NCBI GenBank assembly: GCA_025200525.1
Contig: CM045761.1
Span: forward strand, 102,958,182-103,022,181
Origin: Camellia lanceoleosa
Taxonomy: Eukaryota > Streptophyta > Magnoliopsida > Ericales > Theaceae
DNA: 64,000 bases
Direction of reading: 5' to 3'
Both the position numbers and the translations under genes were made by a program. Below are positions 19,435-32,873 of this stretch, one piece after another; position 1 is the stretch's first letter, and every line of letters starts with the position of its first letter. The notes below the pieces were generated by a model, which saw only the letters and a program-made list of their open reading frames with translations, did not search any database and was not told where the DNA came from.

Positions 19435-19985
19435 CCACCCCTCTTTCTCCTCTCGTGTGAGATGCGTTAGGATCGCTTTGGTTAAAAACATTCGAGTGCG
19501 TCCCGGTGTTCACGCCACTCTTACTCCTCTCGCGTGAGACGTGTTAGGATTGTGTGTATTGGTCAAAAACATTCGGGTGCATCCCAGTGTTCAAACCAAC
19601 CCCTTCGGTTAAAAACATTCGAGTGCGTCCTGGTGTTCACACCAACCCCTTTGGTTAAAAACATTCGGGTGCGTCCCGATGTTCACAACAACCCCTTTGG
19701 TTAAAAGCATCCGGGTGTGTCCTGGTGTTCATACTACTCTTCCTCCTCTCGCGTGAGATGCATTAGGATCGCTTCGGTTAAAAACATTCGGGTGCATCCC
19801 AGTGTTCACACTGCTTTTCCTCCTCTGGCATGAGACGTGTTAAGATTGTTTGTACTGGTTAAAAACATTTGGGTGCACTTGGTGTTCACACCATCCTTGT
19901 CTTTCCTTCCGCGTGCAACGCGTTAGCACCTCGATTGAAACCTCGGGTGCGCCTGATGGTTAAGTCACCCTTCGCCTTTCCTACG
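19435..19985 (+). repeat. GTTAAAAACATTCGGGTGCGTCC minisatellite, compound
   Basis: A core GTTAAAAACATTCGGGTGCR followed by TCCCGGTGTTCACACC occurs about eight times (near 19480, 19561, 19608, 19651, 19694, 19779, 19860, 19940). Some units are separated by 40-45 bases, others carry an extra TCCTCTCGCGTGAGATGCGTTAGGAT segment, making a longer compound unit of about 110 bases. It lies in the 3' UTR of the older Tat element. Confidence 0.75.
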
Positions 19986-20412
19986 CATCACATAGTTAAG
20001 CTTTAATTTTCTTACATTCTTTTTGCATGAAATGTGGTTTGGCTCGTGATTCCTACATGGGGCGTGTTTGTTTACTTACTTCTTTTCATGATGGGAATTA
20101 TTGTGCCTTGTTTCAGTTTGTTTAAATGTGACATTTCTTTGCATTGCATTTGCATTCAAATGTTTCATTGCACAGCCTCGTTGCATGATCATTAGTTATG
20201 TTCTTGCATCATACATATCATTTGCATTTTATCCCAGAACTACACTGGTTTGACTCCTTGCAAAGGGATACGTAGGTAGCCTGCAGGCGCAACCATTTAT
20301 TTCTATTTTGATCGTTTGCCCAAGTCTTACGGCCTTGTCAAAATGGGTCGTCTCTGGACTTTGACATTAACTCATGTCATTTCATGGCTCTGAGTTCTAT
20401 CAAAGAGGGCAA

Positions 20413-23400
20413 TCAGAGGCACCTCACTTTTAACTACCCTTCAAGACTTGATATTCTTGCAGTACATCCAATGATGAGTCTGCTTGCTCGCCAAGTGCTT
20501 GAATGCCATGCCTTTGAGCCTTTCAAACCCTCAGATCCATTTTGTCTCATTTTTGTACCATGCCTTAGTCTTTCCATCCTATAATCTTCGGTGGCTGCCG
20601 GCCACTAGTGTTTTCTGTAGATATTTTATGCCAGTTGTGCCAGTTGTTTGCACAGATGCTTTCATCTTTCCACATGTGGAGGGCTGGATCTCCTTGTATA
20701 GATTTCATGTTTTCTATATATACAGACCTCTTCTCTCATGATTTGGGGTTAGAAAATTTTAGTCTCAAGAATTTTCTCTCTCTACTACTCTCTCTCTCTA
20801 CAAATTCTCTACACTTTTGCCTACTTACACTACACTCTTGCCTATACTTGTTTAACCAAATTTGATCACCTTTGAGCTGAGGTTACTTGGGGTCTGCTTG
20901 GACCTTTTGAAGTTGGTTTTGGCTTCACTTGTTGCCTAGAATCTCTTCTTTTCAAGAGGTATAATATTTTCTTTGTTAGCTCACTTTGCATACTTGTTTT
21001 CCTACATTTTTCTCACTATTTTTTAGTTGTTTTTGGGTTATAAAAACTCTGTTAAAGTGGGCTGAAATTTGTGATTCGAAGCCATTTTAAGGTAGGGGTG
21101 ATTCACCCTTTTTTGTACCTTGCTTGTAAGGCTTCCCCACTTGTGTTTCCCACTTTAAAACTATCTTTTTTCAATCTTCAACCACTGAATTTTAGAGCTT
21201 TTTCAGTGGTAAAAATCATGTTTTAAAGTCCGAAAATGGAGAGGTTAGCCTCCCCTCATTGTGTCTTGTTTGCTAGCTTAGTTGGTGCCATGCTTTAGCT
21301 TAATTTTCTAGCTATTGGTAGCTTTATTCCAGCATGTTTTAGCCTCTAATTTAGGCTGTTTTAACTCTATTTTGGGTTGGTTATTGCGTTTGAGTCTTGT
21401 ATTGCATAGTTGTAGTGTAATAGTCCTCACAAGCTTGGTGTTTTAGGCCTTTAGATACCACTTCTTTGAGTTGATTGCATGTTTTTGATGCTTTTCACAC
21501 TTAATTTCAGCACTAATCATTTCTGCAACCTTCCTCCTTTCTTGGCTTTTAATTTTTCTTTGAAAGTAGTTTCAAGTCACTTGTTTGCCTAAGTTTGAAA
21601 TTGAGGTTTCATACTTAATGATTTAATCCCTTAGGGGGTTCATTGCCAATGGTACGATACTTCTTTCATACCCAAAGCAACTTGTGTTTTGAGCTTTCTT
21701 TCAATTAGAGGACTTTAATTCACCTTGTGACTTAATTGGATTAAAGAATGGTTGGTAAGTTAAAAAGAGTAATTAAAACTTGGGATTAAAAGTGAGCAAG
21801 ATAATATCTTGCGCGTTGTGTGTTCAATCAGACATTAATTGAACACAAGGAACATTGAGACATTTCATACTCAAAGTGATAAAATGTGTCAAGTTTCCTA
21901 GGTCTCCATTGCCCTTGATCATGCATGATAGGGTGATGGTTCTTGTCTGTCACACTTTGCATTTATTGAACTTGCACATCTTGAGTCACAAGCTATCATG
22001 TAATGAAATTGCTTGAGTTGGTGGTTTGTGGCTTAAGTTCATAACTCCTTGGATTTGTGCATGAAAAGGAGGGGTGAGTTGTGCAATCAATCTGTGGGAA
22101 TACCCTCTTTTTGCTTTGTTTGTCCTCTATTGCAGTAAGAAGAACCAGTGCATTAGTGGCCGGCAGGTGGTTGGCAGTGCACCATTGATGGCCGGCACGC
22201 CACTTCCATGGCCAGCAGGTGGCCGACAAGTTTTACCAGTGGCTGGCTGGCCACTGATGCAAACCTCGGCAGAATGTTCGTAAGAGGCAGCAAAATTGTT
22301 CTAGAAGTGTTCAATTTTGCAAACAGAGGCTTTTGAGAGTGAAGCAGAGGTCTTTTTGGGTGAAAACAGAGCATGCGTATGCATATCTTTCATTTCCTGA
22401 GGTGGAGCAGCAATTAGCTTTGTCTAGTTAATTTAATCATTAGTTGCAATTGTTTTGTAATTATTTAAATTAGTTAGTTAGCTAGTTAATTCAAGTGTTG
22501 TAAGAATAATTATTTAATTAGTTCAGCTATTTATTCGGTTTGTAATAATTAGCTTAATTAGCTTAGCTTAGTTATTCATTCGTACTCTCTTTCATGAGAG
22601 AAAAATGTAACAATGTGTATGTCTTCCAACCCCATGTCTTTCTCCCTTTTACTTACCTGTTTTTGATGGTTAGTTTAGGAGCATCACATTTCAACTAGCA
22701 TACCTCATGCTTGCATCCATTCATCTCGTACTGCTTGCACCGAGGCTCGGCGCATGATTCTAACCGCATTGTCATTTCAATACATTCTTTGAATACATGC
22801 TTAGACTGCATGTCATTTAATTGAATCATATGCCATATTAATAGCCGAGCCTATTAATTGCATTGTCGCATGTGTTGAATTAGACATTTTGTACAGTTAG
22901 GAAATCATACATATTTTTCTAACTCTTTTGTTTATCTTAGCTTGGAGTACTAGGTGAGTTTTTAACGGTTTAGCATACTTGCATGAGTGTAAGTGATTGC
23001 CACGACTAGTAATGCTTACTTGATAAAACTATTTGAATGCCTGTGGATGAAGGCTTGTTGTTTGAATTGGAACAATTCAACAATTGTACATTTTAAGCAC
23101 ACTATGTCTAGTGGCAAATTCACAATTTTAAGCCAACTTTGTTGAGTGGCGAATTCACAAACTTTAAGCCCACTTGAGGTGGCAAATTCAAACACCTTTC
23201 ACAAAACAAACATGAAATTGAGTTGTTCTAATTCTTACAATTTTAGTCTATACTTGCTTGTGCGCATCACATAGTAAAGCTGGCCTAATAACTGGAACAA
23301 GAGCACATAATGTACATAAGAATCATATCATGATTAGTAGAGGCCGATCTTCGATCGGGCAAGCGGGGGTGCTCAATTCAGGACCTTCCCCTCTCATACC

Positions 23401-23701
23401 TAAGTTCCCGAGCCAAGGCAACTTTGGTGATGACGGACACGTGGCCTTTGGCACGAGTCATGGGTTTCCTAAATTTCTCCAAAATAAAATATTTAGGTGG
23501 CAAGTCTGTACTTGGCAAAGTAATCCAATTTTGGCATTTTTGATTCAAAATCAATTTTCCAAAAGATTTGCTGAATTTGGACTCTTTGGTGTTTATCAAT
23601 TTCACATTGCACTTGTGAGATTAGATTCAAAATCACAGGAGTCCGAACTGTAGGGCTTTCTTTCAAACTTCCGAAAGGGGGCGCAAAAAAGGCGAGCTAC
23701 A
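20413..23701 (+). repeat. Tat-type LTR B (3' LTR of the older element)
   Basis: Aligns end to end with solo LTR C. The left end TCAGAGGCACCTCAC corresponds to C's TGTAGACACCCC (first bases mutated) and directly follows a polypurine tract; the right end is GCTACA at 23701. TATA box CTATATATA at 20714-20722, with GCCGGCC 111 bases upstream (20597-20603) and a CT-rich leader (20768-20815). A second GGCCGGC cluster lies at 22158-22230. The flank after the LTR, CCTAG, has no copy before the PPT, as expected for a 3' LTR. Confidence 0.8.
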
Positions 23702-25439
23702 CCTAGTTGCTAGCAATGATAGCATTGAATTTGTTTTAACGATTTTGGTGAAAACTTCCTCTATGATTATGTTTATGTGGTTATTGTCGTTGTTGTTGTG
23801 ATGGTGGTCTGGACTAAGAATTTTGTGACTTGTTTCCCATGTGGTTTCTCTACGGTCTTACAAATGATTTCCCTTTCTGTTATTCCAAATCATTTTGGCG
23901 TCAACCACTTCTCATTCAAAACCTAAGGTCATGTCATGTACCTTAGCGTAGGTATGGAGCCGCTATGGTAAAAGCTTTCCACTAATTGTAGGGTCTAGCC
24001 CTCATTTTAACTTCTTTGTCTTTTCCTCATCACCCGCTACGTATCGAGTAGCATAGCAGGCCAGTTCTCAAATTTCACAGTGTATTATGCCACAGTCATG
24101 TTTTCTTGCTCAAGCTTTTGGAATTCCAGGACTCGTTCTTATCGGACAATATTAGGGAAATACTTCCTAAAAAACAGTTCCTTGAATTACTCCTAGATCA
24201 TAATGGCAACATTGCGGGTGATTTTCATTAGTGCCCACCAATTGTCATCTTCATCATCTAATTCATACCTAGCTAGGGCAATATGCCGATAAGCTCAAGA
24301 ACTCCCATTGTATCCAAAGATCTTTTTAATCTGGCAAGCCAATTCTCTACGACTTTTGGGTTGGGTACTCCAGTAAATTTTAGTGGCATTGGCTTCCTAA
24401 ATTCTGAAAAGAGATGGTCCTACTATTTTTCAATTGTTCCAATTCTTCCAGAATTTGGTTCCCAATGTGATTTGGGATTTTAACCCTGCATGTCTAGGTC
24501 CATTCTCAGGGTGTTGATTCCTTGGTATTGTATTCCTAGCATGCTATTGTTCATGTGCTCGAGCATTGTTACTTGTTTCAATATAGTCATTGGCACATTT
24601 ATCTAAAATTTTGTTCATAGCACGTGGTAAGACATAAGTCAGGTTCTAACTATGGAGACAATTTCTCAAGAATAATTAACTAGTCTTGTACTTAAGGTTT
24701 AATCATCCTGGGGTATTTGAAATAATAAGAGCAAGTAGTAAACAACAGATATAGGAAACACACAATGCAACTTCATATATATATATAGGCGTCAGTACAG
24801 AAGGTTACATATAACATCCGAAGTGTGTTATATCCACACTTTAACCATTACAGCTTACATATAAGCACATAAGTTCCTACTCTAGTCCTAGTTACTCCTG
24901 AGCCAATCGGAGTATTCCTCTAGTCTTCATCCTCTAATGAGTCGGCTACTTGTCCCGGTGTATAGAAGGGAGAGTGGGGAGTGTACTCAAATGACATATT
25001 AATAGGGAAAGAAAGTTTGGTTCCTAGTTGTACTGATTACAGCTCGATCTCCATAGGTTGGTCAACCTCCTAGGGCTCCTAAATTGTGCTCCATCTGACA
25101 AGGCATGATGTATTAGTGTGGTTAACTTCTGGTCATCCTGTTCCATGTAGAGTGTCCACTTTGCTTCCCAGCTTTGGTACTGTAGCCATCATCGGATTAG
25201 AGATCGATTCTGATCCATACTGTAATAAAAATTATCTTCTTCTATCTTTTGTATTTCCTTGATGATCTTTTCCTCAGCGGCGAACTCAAATTGTCGTCTG
25301 ATGTGGAGGGTGCTGATAGACAAAGCTCTCCTACCCTAGAAATGGAAAACCCTCCATGTATCGTTGCTAACGTCGTGCGTTTAGCCATTGCTTGATGACA
25401 TCTTACGGTAGAAAAATGTTTTTATTATTAGTCTCTTTT
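23702..25439 (-). pseudogene. gag remnant of old chromovirus H
   Basis: Reads on the minus strand and parallels the gag of element I (compare 24320-24380 with 32300-32345, and 23770-23830 with 31720-31770). It begins after the integration site at 25440 and is cut at 23702, near the region preceding the zinc knuckle, by the Tat LTR end. Stops and small indels are frequent throughout, so only short stretches translate. The AT-rich stretch 24760-24900 corresponds to the gag leader of I (32640-32760). This is the same element whose 5' LTR reappears at 36278. Confidence 0.65.
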
Positions 25440-25444
25440 AAGTT

Positions 25445-28045
25445 TGTGACGCCCCGATTCTACACTATAGGTTGCAGTCAAGGGAGAGTCACTAGTGAGT
25501 CCTATGGTCAATAACCAGGTAAGATCCCAGATCGCCGGAGGAGTCAAAATAGCCTCCCTTCTAAGTCCAGCTTTTTTAGCGCACTACCTTTTTGACAGAT
25601 CTTACAAGGCATTGGCACAAGGTCTCATAAGCAACGATAAGGTTTATACATAGGATATAGATACATAACAACCACAATTATACTTGATTAAAAAGATTGT
25701 TCCATTACATTACATCCCAAAAGAAAGTTTTAAGCTTCATATGAGTCTTACAAAAATATTCAAAAAGAAACTTCTAGTATTCCTAAGATAGCCAAAAGTC
25801 TTCAAAGGTTTCCTCGTTGCCTTCCGCTATAAGTTCTCGTCACACTGGCATGATACGCCGTGAGCTTTGCATGCCCAGTAAACACACACACATCCCACCC
25901 CTTTTCCCAGTCCAATACACAATCACATTTATAGCACCAAGTAGTAAAGCATGATACTCCAATAAACAAATAAATACATTAAGAGTTGAGTTAGATGTTA
26001 GTAACTAGAAATCCCCCAAAGAGATTCCGTCCTCCCGACCACAAGAATCGGACGCGGATTATTCGGTATGCCCCCTCTTTTGCTGCTTTGTTGCAGAACT
26101 AACCTCGGATGCCTACCAACGGTTATATACCGCGTAGTGCCAACCGCAGGGCCTCAAAAGAGATGGTAAAAATAGGGCCTTGCCCGAATCCCTCCTTACA
26201 CCAAACCACCTAGGGTCTGTATACAACTGCTCCGTTCAAGGGTCCCGAAAACCACTTGCGCAAGATTTTAACTTCGAATAGTTAACGCATCCCAACAACC
26301 ACATATCGCATATTATCATCTTTTCATAACTCAAGTGTTCGAAAACCCAATACCCACCCAATTAGGTTTCCCGTTGAATTAAGTGTTTTAAGTCAAGGTT
26401 AGTCCAACTAAACAATAAAATAAAATCCACATAAGCATGCCTTCTCAAGATAAGAAGATAAATAACATAACATACCCATACAACATCATGCCAAGATATG
26501 ATAATAAGCCATTAAACATTTTCATGAATACAAGAGCATAAAACATCCAACATAACAAATTTCCATATTTAACATCACATGAAGGTTAATATGAAAGGAC
26601 TACTTAGGATCATCCACCGGACTTGGTTTTCCTATGGTTCGTGGAGAATTTGATCTAGTTTCTAGAACATTTTTCGGAAATGGGATTGCTTTTCCCGATT
26701 TTAAATTATTTAGAAAATAGTCCAGCACTGTCCAGAGCTGTCCAGAATCTGCCCAGAATCTGCCCAGTTCTGTTGACTGTTACGAAAACTTGATTTTCTT
26801 GCAAACCACTCAATGTTTTTCGATGAAACCAATTTTAGTTGAAAGATAACTCATTAAGGAAGGTTTTGACACAAAATAGGGGTTCAGAATATTTTTGTAC
26901 ATTTTTTTGGAATTTTTGGAAGTTGACTGGAAAAACAGGTTTTAAGGTAGAATGCCCAAAACAAGAAAAAATATAAAAAGGGGATTCCACCATGGGAAAG
27001 TCTCATTTCTTTTGTGAAGAAAATATGCTAACTATCACATGTTTAACTCAGAAAATTTGTTTGAAAGAGTACCCTTGAAAAGTTGAGAGATTTGTACAAA
27101 AGAAGATCGTTTTGTGCCAAAATGGGTAGAATACAAGAGAGATGTAGACAATACTCAAATCTTAGTATTTTTAACATAGGAGCTTGATAATAACAGATCT
27201 GAAACTTTATTTAGGATCTTTAAAAACATGTATTAGAAAAGAAAATGAAGAGAGGGTTGTGTTGGTGGCTTACCCTCCAAGCTTTGCACAAGAAACTCTC
27301 TTTTCTTCCTCCTTCTTCTCCTCTAGATTTCTCTTCCTTGCTCTCCTCTCTCTTTCTAACCAAAATGTGTGTGAGTGAGTGTGTTGTGTGTATATTTGCA
27401 AGCTAGGGAGGGTGTGGTATATATAGACAAATTTGGGGTAAAAGGACATAAAAGCCCTTTAGTTGGGATTGGATGGAAAGTTAGGATTTTTCTTGAATTC
27501 TAAAGGAATAGAAGGGTCTTAGGAGGCTTGTTCCATTGGTTAAGCCAAATCTAGTTGTAATAAAACCAATTCTTGGATTTTGTATCCTAAGTAGATCACT
27601 AGGTTGTATTTCTCTAGGATTTCATAATCATCATCTTGGAAAATTGGCTCCTTTCTCCCTTCCCTAGGAGGGCTAGCCTTGGGGGAGTGTGATGGGGTAA
27701 ATTTTTTATTAATTTAGGTCCTAGGCACATCCCTCAAGGTGTATATACACACACACATATATATATATATATGCAAGATTGATGGCATACCATGGTACAA
27801 GATATAATTACTATTTTGGGGGCAAGTTTTGAAATAATATATATATTTATATAAATGAGGGCTTGAAGTTAAATACATGTAACCTAGGTAGAATTAAATT
27901 AGGTTAGGGAATTTCTGTTTTGATAAAAATAAAAATAGCAATTGCTAACTGACAAGATTCAAATTAATTCAAGTAAACGATGGCTTTAAGAAAATAATTC
28001 ATCATTAGGGTCTGAGAACTAAATACATATTTCAGGGGCCTTACA
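25445..28045 (-). repeat. 3' LTR of chromovirus I
   Basis: 2601 bp, starts TGTGACGCCCCGATTC and ends GGGGCCTTACA on the + strand. On the minus strand the TATA box is GTCTATATATACCA (27426-27413), followed by a CT-rich leader (the AGAGAG complement at 27340-27358). It contains an AC/AT microsatellite at 27745-27772. Nearly identical to 33509-36115. Confidence 0.92.
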
Positions 28046-28060
28046 ACCTATCCCCCTTAA
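28046..28060 (-). other. polypurine tract of chromovirus I
   Basis: Minus strand reads TTAAGGGGGATAGGT immediately before the LTR start TGTAAGG, the standard plus-strand primer position of an LTR retrotransposon. Confidence 0.8.
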
Positions 28061-28083
28061 AAAATTTCGTCCTCGAAATTTAG

Positions 28084-28860
28084 CTACATACTGCCTTCGA
28101 AAAGCTCAGGGTAATTTGCCTTCACCCAATCCTGGCGCTCCCAAGTAGATTCCTCAATTCCCCGGTGACGCCATAGTACTTTTACCAAGTGAACCGTCTT
28201 GCCTCTGAGGTTCTTCTCTCGACTGTCTTGTATTGCTACTGGTCCTTCTTTAAATGTAACATCCTTGTCAAGGCTGATATCTTCCCATTTGAGGACGTGT
28301 GATGGGTCAGCGATGTATTTTCTCAACATAGACACATGGAAGACGCTAGGATTCCTCGCTAATCATGGGGTAGAGCTAGTCTATATGCTACTCGCCCACT
28401 CTTTCCAATATCTCGAAGGTCCAATATATCGTGGTGACAGCTTCCCTTTCTCCCAAAACGCATTTACTCCACGCTGGGTTGCACTTTTAGGAACACGGGT
28501 CGCTTACTTCAAACATCAATGGTCTCCTCCTCCTCGTCGATAATTCTTCCGACGATCCCGGTAGTCTTCAACCGTTGTCGGATCAATTTGACCTTCTCAA
28601 GAGTTTCTAGGACAAGTTCGGGTCCTACCAGATTTGCGCCTCCCATTTCATTCAACAAATCGGCGATCTATAAGGTCGTCTGTGATAATGCTTCAAGGGT
28701 GCTATACCGATGCTAGCTTGAAAGTCTGTTGTTGTAGGCGAATTCAATTAGGGTAGGTGTCGTTCCCAACTTCCTTGAAAATCCATTACGCAAGCTCTCA
28801 AGATATCCTCGAGCGCCTCGATAGTGCGCTCAGATTGTCCATCCGTCTCGGGTGAAAGGC
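28084..28860 (-). pseudogene. integrase C-terminal region and chromodomain of I
   Basis: The last 83 codons (28335-28084) form a chromodomain-like end: GPVAIQDSREKNLRGKTVHL, KVLWRHRGIEESTWE and YPELFEG. In chromoviruses this module guides integration to chromatin. Upstream to 28860, in shifting frames, the Glu-containing core end ([10 protein letters not shown]), the ALYGR-type region and the GKLSPRYIGPF motif can be found. It is disrupted by several single-base indels. Confidence 0.8.
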
Positions 28861-28864
28861 GGTG

Positions 28865-29632
28865 CTAAAACATAACTCGCATACTCAAGAGCCTCCCCGC
28901 AGTTTCCCCAAAATCGAGAGGTGAATCGTGGATCACGATCGACACAATAGATACCGAATTCCATGTAGTCGAATGATTTCCCAATGTAGAGTCTCGCATA
29001 GACTCTAAGGTGTCGGTCATCTTATAGGGTAAGAAATGTGCTGACTTGGTAAGACGGTCCACTATTACCCATATAGCGTCGCGCCCTTTAGGCGACTTAG
29101 GCAATCCTGTCACAAAATCCATCGTCACATACTCCCACTTCCATTCGGCTATTGGTAGAGGTTGCAACATTCCTCCTGGTTTCTGATGTTCCGCTTTCAC
29201 TTGTTGGCATGTCAGACATTTCGCTACAAATTTAGCCACTTCCTTCTTCATCCCATTCCACCAATACTGCCTCTTCAAATCTTGGTACATTTTAGTCCCT
29301 CCTGGATGTACCGCAAATGCAGAATGGTGACATTCCTTCAGTATCTTTTCTCTAAGTAACTCGTCACTTGGTACAAACAATCTACCCTGGTATCTTAAAC
29401 TCCCGTCGGGGTGATTTACCCAACCGGACATGGGTTCTCCTGACTCCAGACGTCCCTTGATGTAAGCTACCTCTTGATCGTGCTTCTGGGCCTCCATGAC
29501 CTCATTCATCAACTTAGGCATCACCTTCTGCGCACTAAGACATGCCTTTGTATCTCGAGATTCTACTTGGATTCTGAACTCACCAAGTGTGTTAACCATA
29601 TCCCATTCCATGACGGAGATCTTAGCCATCAT
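28865..29632 (-). pseudogene. integrase N-terminal and core part of I
   Basis: 255 codons. The zinc-binding HHCC domain is intact: HHSAFAVHPGG, YWWNGMKKEV and CLTCQQVKAEH. The first catalytic Asp is in MDFVTGLPKSPKGRDAIWV (about residue 172), then DRLTKSAHFLPYK. Past residue 210 the frame is garbled where the second Asp should be (PVSIVSDRD-type motif reads as VSIVSIVIHD), indicating a small indel. With the downstream pieces it would complete integrase. Confidence 0.85.
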
Positions 29633-29689
29633 CCCTCCGCCTTACGACTTAGAGCATCCGCTACTACGCTGGCCTTATCGGGTGATATG

Positions 29690-30953
29690 AGAGAGTGAGC
29701 TGAAGTCCTCAAGGTACTCCATCCATTGTCTCTGCCTCAAGTTAAGGTCCTTCAAGGTGAATAGATACTTCAAGCTCTTGTGATCTGTGAAAATCTCAAA
29801 TTGTTCCCAGCATGTAATGTCGCCATTGCTTTAGGGCAAAACCACTACCGCTAACTCCAAGTCGTGGTGCGGTAATTGCGCCATGAGGTTTCAATTGCTC
29901 GGATCCATATGCAACTACTTTTTCATTTTTCATGAGTATGCAACCTAACCCTTCCTTAGACGCATCGCAATACACAGTGTACCTCTCTTCTCGTTCTGTG
30001 ATGATCAAAATTGGCGCACTAGTTAACCTCTTCTTCAACTCCTGGAAGGATTTTTCGCAAGCTTCGTCCCACTCATACTTTACTCCCTTTTGCGTCATAC
30101 GAGTCATTGGTTTCGCTAGTTTGGAGAAATCTTGGATGAACCTCCGGTAATAACCGGCCAATCCTAAGAAGCTGCGGATTTCTGACACGGTTTTTGGTTG
30201 TCTCCAATCTAATACTGCCTCCACTTTGGTTGGATCCACCGCAATCCCATTTTCTGATACCATGTGCCCTAGGAATTTTACTTCATTCAACCAGAACTCA
30301 CATTTACTTGCCTTGGCATATAACCGATTTTCCCTAAGAACTTGGAGGACAATCCTTAAATGTTGCTCATACTCTTCTTCAGACCTTGAATATACCAAGA
30401 TGTCATCAATGAACACTACTACAAACTGGTCAAGGTATGGTCTAAAGATCTTATTCATCAAACTCATGAATACTGCCGGTGCATTAGTTAGTCCGAAGGG
30501 CATTACTACAAACTCATAGTGGCCGTATCTAGTACGAAAGGCAGTCTTTGGTATATCCTCCTCCTTGACTCGTAGTTGATGGTAGCCTGACCTGAGGTCG
30601 ATCTTTGAATAGCACCTTGAGCCCCTAAGTTGGTCAAAAAGATCATCAATCCTCGGGAGTGGGTATCGGTTCTTAATCGTGACTCGATTGAGTTGACGGT
30701 AATCGATGCATAGTCTCAACGACCCATCTTTCTTTTTAGCAAACAACACGGGTGCTCCCCATGGCGACGTACTTGGCCTAACGAATCCTTTCTCGAGCAA
30801 TTCCTGCATTTGTGTCTTCAATTCTCTCAGTTCTGCTGGTGCCATGCAATACGGAGCCATGGATATCGGGGTAGTTCCAGGTTGTAGCTCGATGCCAAAG
30901 TCTACTTCTAAGGTTGGTGGCAATCCCGAAATTCCATAGGAAATACATCGCAT
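29690..30953 (-). pseudogene. reverse transcriptase and RNase H of I
   Basis: 385 uninterrupted codons from 30953. RT motifs: PAELRELK (about residue 40), [20 protein letters not shown] (66-85), [24 protein letters not shown] and the catalytic [10 protein letters not shown] (Asp 183-184). The connection domain [19 protein letters not shown] leads to RNase H ([11 protein letters not shown], Asp 330). Near residue 360 the usual [16 protein letters not shown] motif is altered and the frame ends at the HYMLG position (29796), with RNase H continuing out of frame to about 29690. The SKIDLR and FIDDIL motifs are typical of plant chromoviruses. Confidence 0.9.
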
Positions 30954-31269
30954 AATCGCACACTACGCTGAAGCTCTATCTTTCCTCGGCCTTCCTCATT
31001 TAGAGTTAGACTTGCTATCCTGACCTGAAGTTGATCACACCACTGCGTTCGATGTTTTACTGAAGCCATGGGGTCTTGTCTATCCCCTTAAACCGAAACG
31101 GTTCCATCTTGCGGTGAGTCGCCACTTTCTTCGACGACGATCATCGCTTTTGGGCGGACAACCACCCATACCCAAGATGATATCAAGTCCGACATTTCCA
31201 TGACACGAAGGTCGCAAGTTAAACGAGGTCCGACATTCCTATCTTACGCCTTTACATATCAATCCTACC

Positions 31270-32602
31270 CTAACGCATCCTCCCATAGGTGACATTACAC
31301 TTAAGGCGCTTTAAAGGTACACTTTCAAGTTCTAATGACTTAGCACAAGCAGAGGATATAAAAGAATATGATGCACCGGTATCAAATAAAACATGCACCC
31401 AAGAATTGTATAGTACTAAATTACCCTCAATTACAGACAGGTTCGCTTCTTCCTCTTGCAAGGCAAAGATTCTGCCGGTTGCCTTCTGGTTGCCACTGGC
31501 CTTGGCATTCTGAGTTCCTCCATTCTTCTGGTGCTGCTGCCCGGTAGGTCCTGTCTTGTTTGTCCAAGGCTTCTGCCCACCTAATGCCTGGGCATTTGCT
31601 CCGGAACCTCCTCCTTGGTATCCAGATGGAGGGAGTTGGGGGCATTCGCTCTTCTTGTGCCCTAACTGTTGGCAATGAAAGCACTGGATTTGTCCCGCCG
31701 GCCTTTGATAGCCTCCTCTCTGAATCTGTTGTTGCGGTTGCTGTCGTTGCTGTTGTGGTTGTGGTCTGGAGTAGGGCTTCGAGGTCATGCTTCCCTTCGG
31801 GTTCCTTTGAGGTCCAATAGTCGCCTGACTTCCTCTTCTCTTGTTCCAAGCCTTTCTCGCGTTGTTCACTTCCCTTTCAGATTCTAATGCCGTCTCTAGT
31901 ACCTCGGCATATGAGGGGAGTCGTTGCGGAAGGACTCTTCCCTTGATTGTAAGGTCTAGTCCCCACTCGAACATCCTTGCTTTTTCTTCATCATTAGCCA
32001 CGAGCCTAGTTGCATAGCGGGCTAGCTCTTCGAATTTTGCAGCATACTGGGTCACAGTCATATTTCCTTGTTCCAGGTTTTGAAATTCCTTGACTCGTTC
32101 CCAGCGGATAGTACTTGGGAAATATTTATTTAAGAATAGTTCCCTGAACTGGTTCCATGACAGGCTTGCTACGTCACGAGTGTTCTTCATCAATTCCTAC
32201 CAATGGTCGGCCTCATCATCGAGCTCGAATACTACCAAAGCTATTCTATCAGCGGCCTCGGTGATGCCCATAGTGTCTAGCATTTTCTCCATCTGCCGAA
32301 GCCAACTCTCAGCTATTTTCGGGTCCGGTATGCCTGTGAACTTTGGAGGCCTCGCTCAAACTCGTAAAAGAGTCGAGTCCTCTCATTCTGCCGATTGTTC
32401 CTTATTTGCCCTAGTTCCTCCAAAATCTGATGACCTAGGTTGTTGGGGATGTCGGCCCCTGCGGGGATGGGTTCGTGTTGATGCCTGGGACGGTTTCGTA
32501 CATTGTTGCTGGTTTCGGTATAGCCATTGGCTCGCGTGTCTACCATTCTGTTCATGGCACGAGGTGAGTTGGTTTCCAGTCTTAGAAAATCTTACTACTT
32601 AG
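31270..32602 (-). pseudogene. gag with zinc knuckle and protease start of I
   Basis: The main frame (32193-31270, 307 codons) contains the gag core (LSWNQFRELFLNKYFP, FQNLEQGNMTVTQYAAKFEE, VLPQRLPSYAEVLETA), a Gln-rich stretch, the CCHC zinc knuckle CFHCQQLGHKKSEC that binds RNA, and the protease active site VLFDTGASYSFIS. The gag N-terminus continues in another frame up to 32602 (MNRMVDTRANG, frame broken near 32320 and 32200). The region 30954-31269 between protease and RT is out of frame but homologous. Protease DTG is preserved. Confidence 0.85.
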
Positions 32603-32873
32603 ATTTGAAATAAAGGTTCAGTTTCCTTAGGGTGCACTAAAGCAAGTAACAGTCAATAACATAGATCAACACATCATTTTTATATATAATAATAGGCATC
32701 ATTACAAAAGGGGCTCCCATCTCGGAGTTACAATCAAGAGCATCTACGCATACAAGTTCAAACTATCTTATTCTTAAGGATCCTCATCAGCGGATCTTAC
32801 AAAAGTCTAGTTTTACTACCCCTCAAATTAGTTTTCATTTCCCGACCAATCAAAGTCTTCATCCAGGTCTTCA

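Larger units (their letters stand above)
18685..20412 (+). mobile_element. 3' internal remnant of an older Tat element (B)
   Basis: Starts directly after LTR A with GGCCGGC-rich sequence (18697-18765), then the conserved 3' UTR block (18910-18955), two minisatellites, the post-pol motif (about 20231-20285) and a polypurine tract CAAAGAGGGCAA (20401-20412) just before LTR B. No pol sequence remains. The most economical reading is that element 1 inserted into this element's 3' region, or that a deletion brought them together. Confidence 0.6.

Noticed and set aside
20384..20865. ORFs across the start of LTR B
   Set aside because: They run over the PPT, LTR start and TATA box, so they are incidental.
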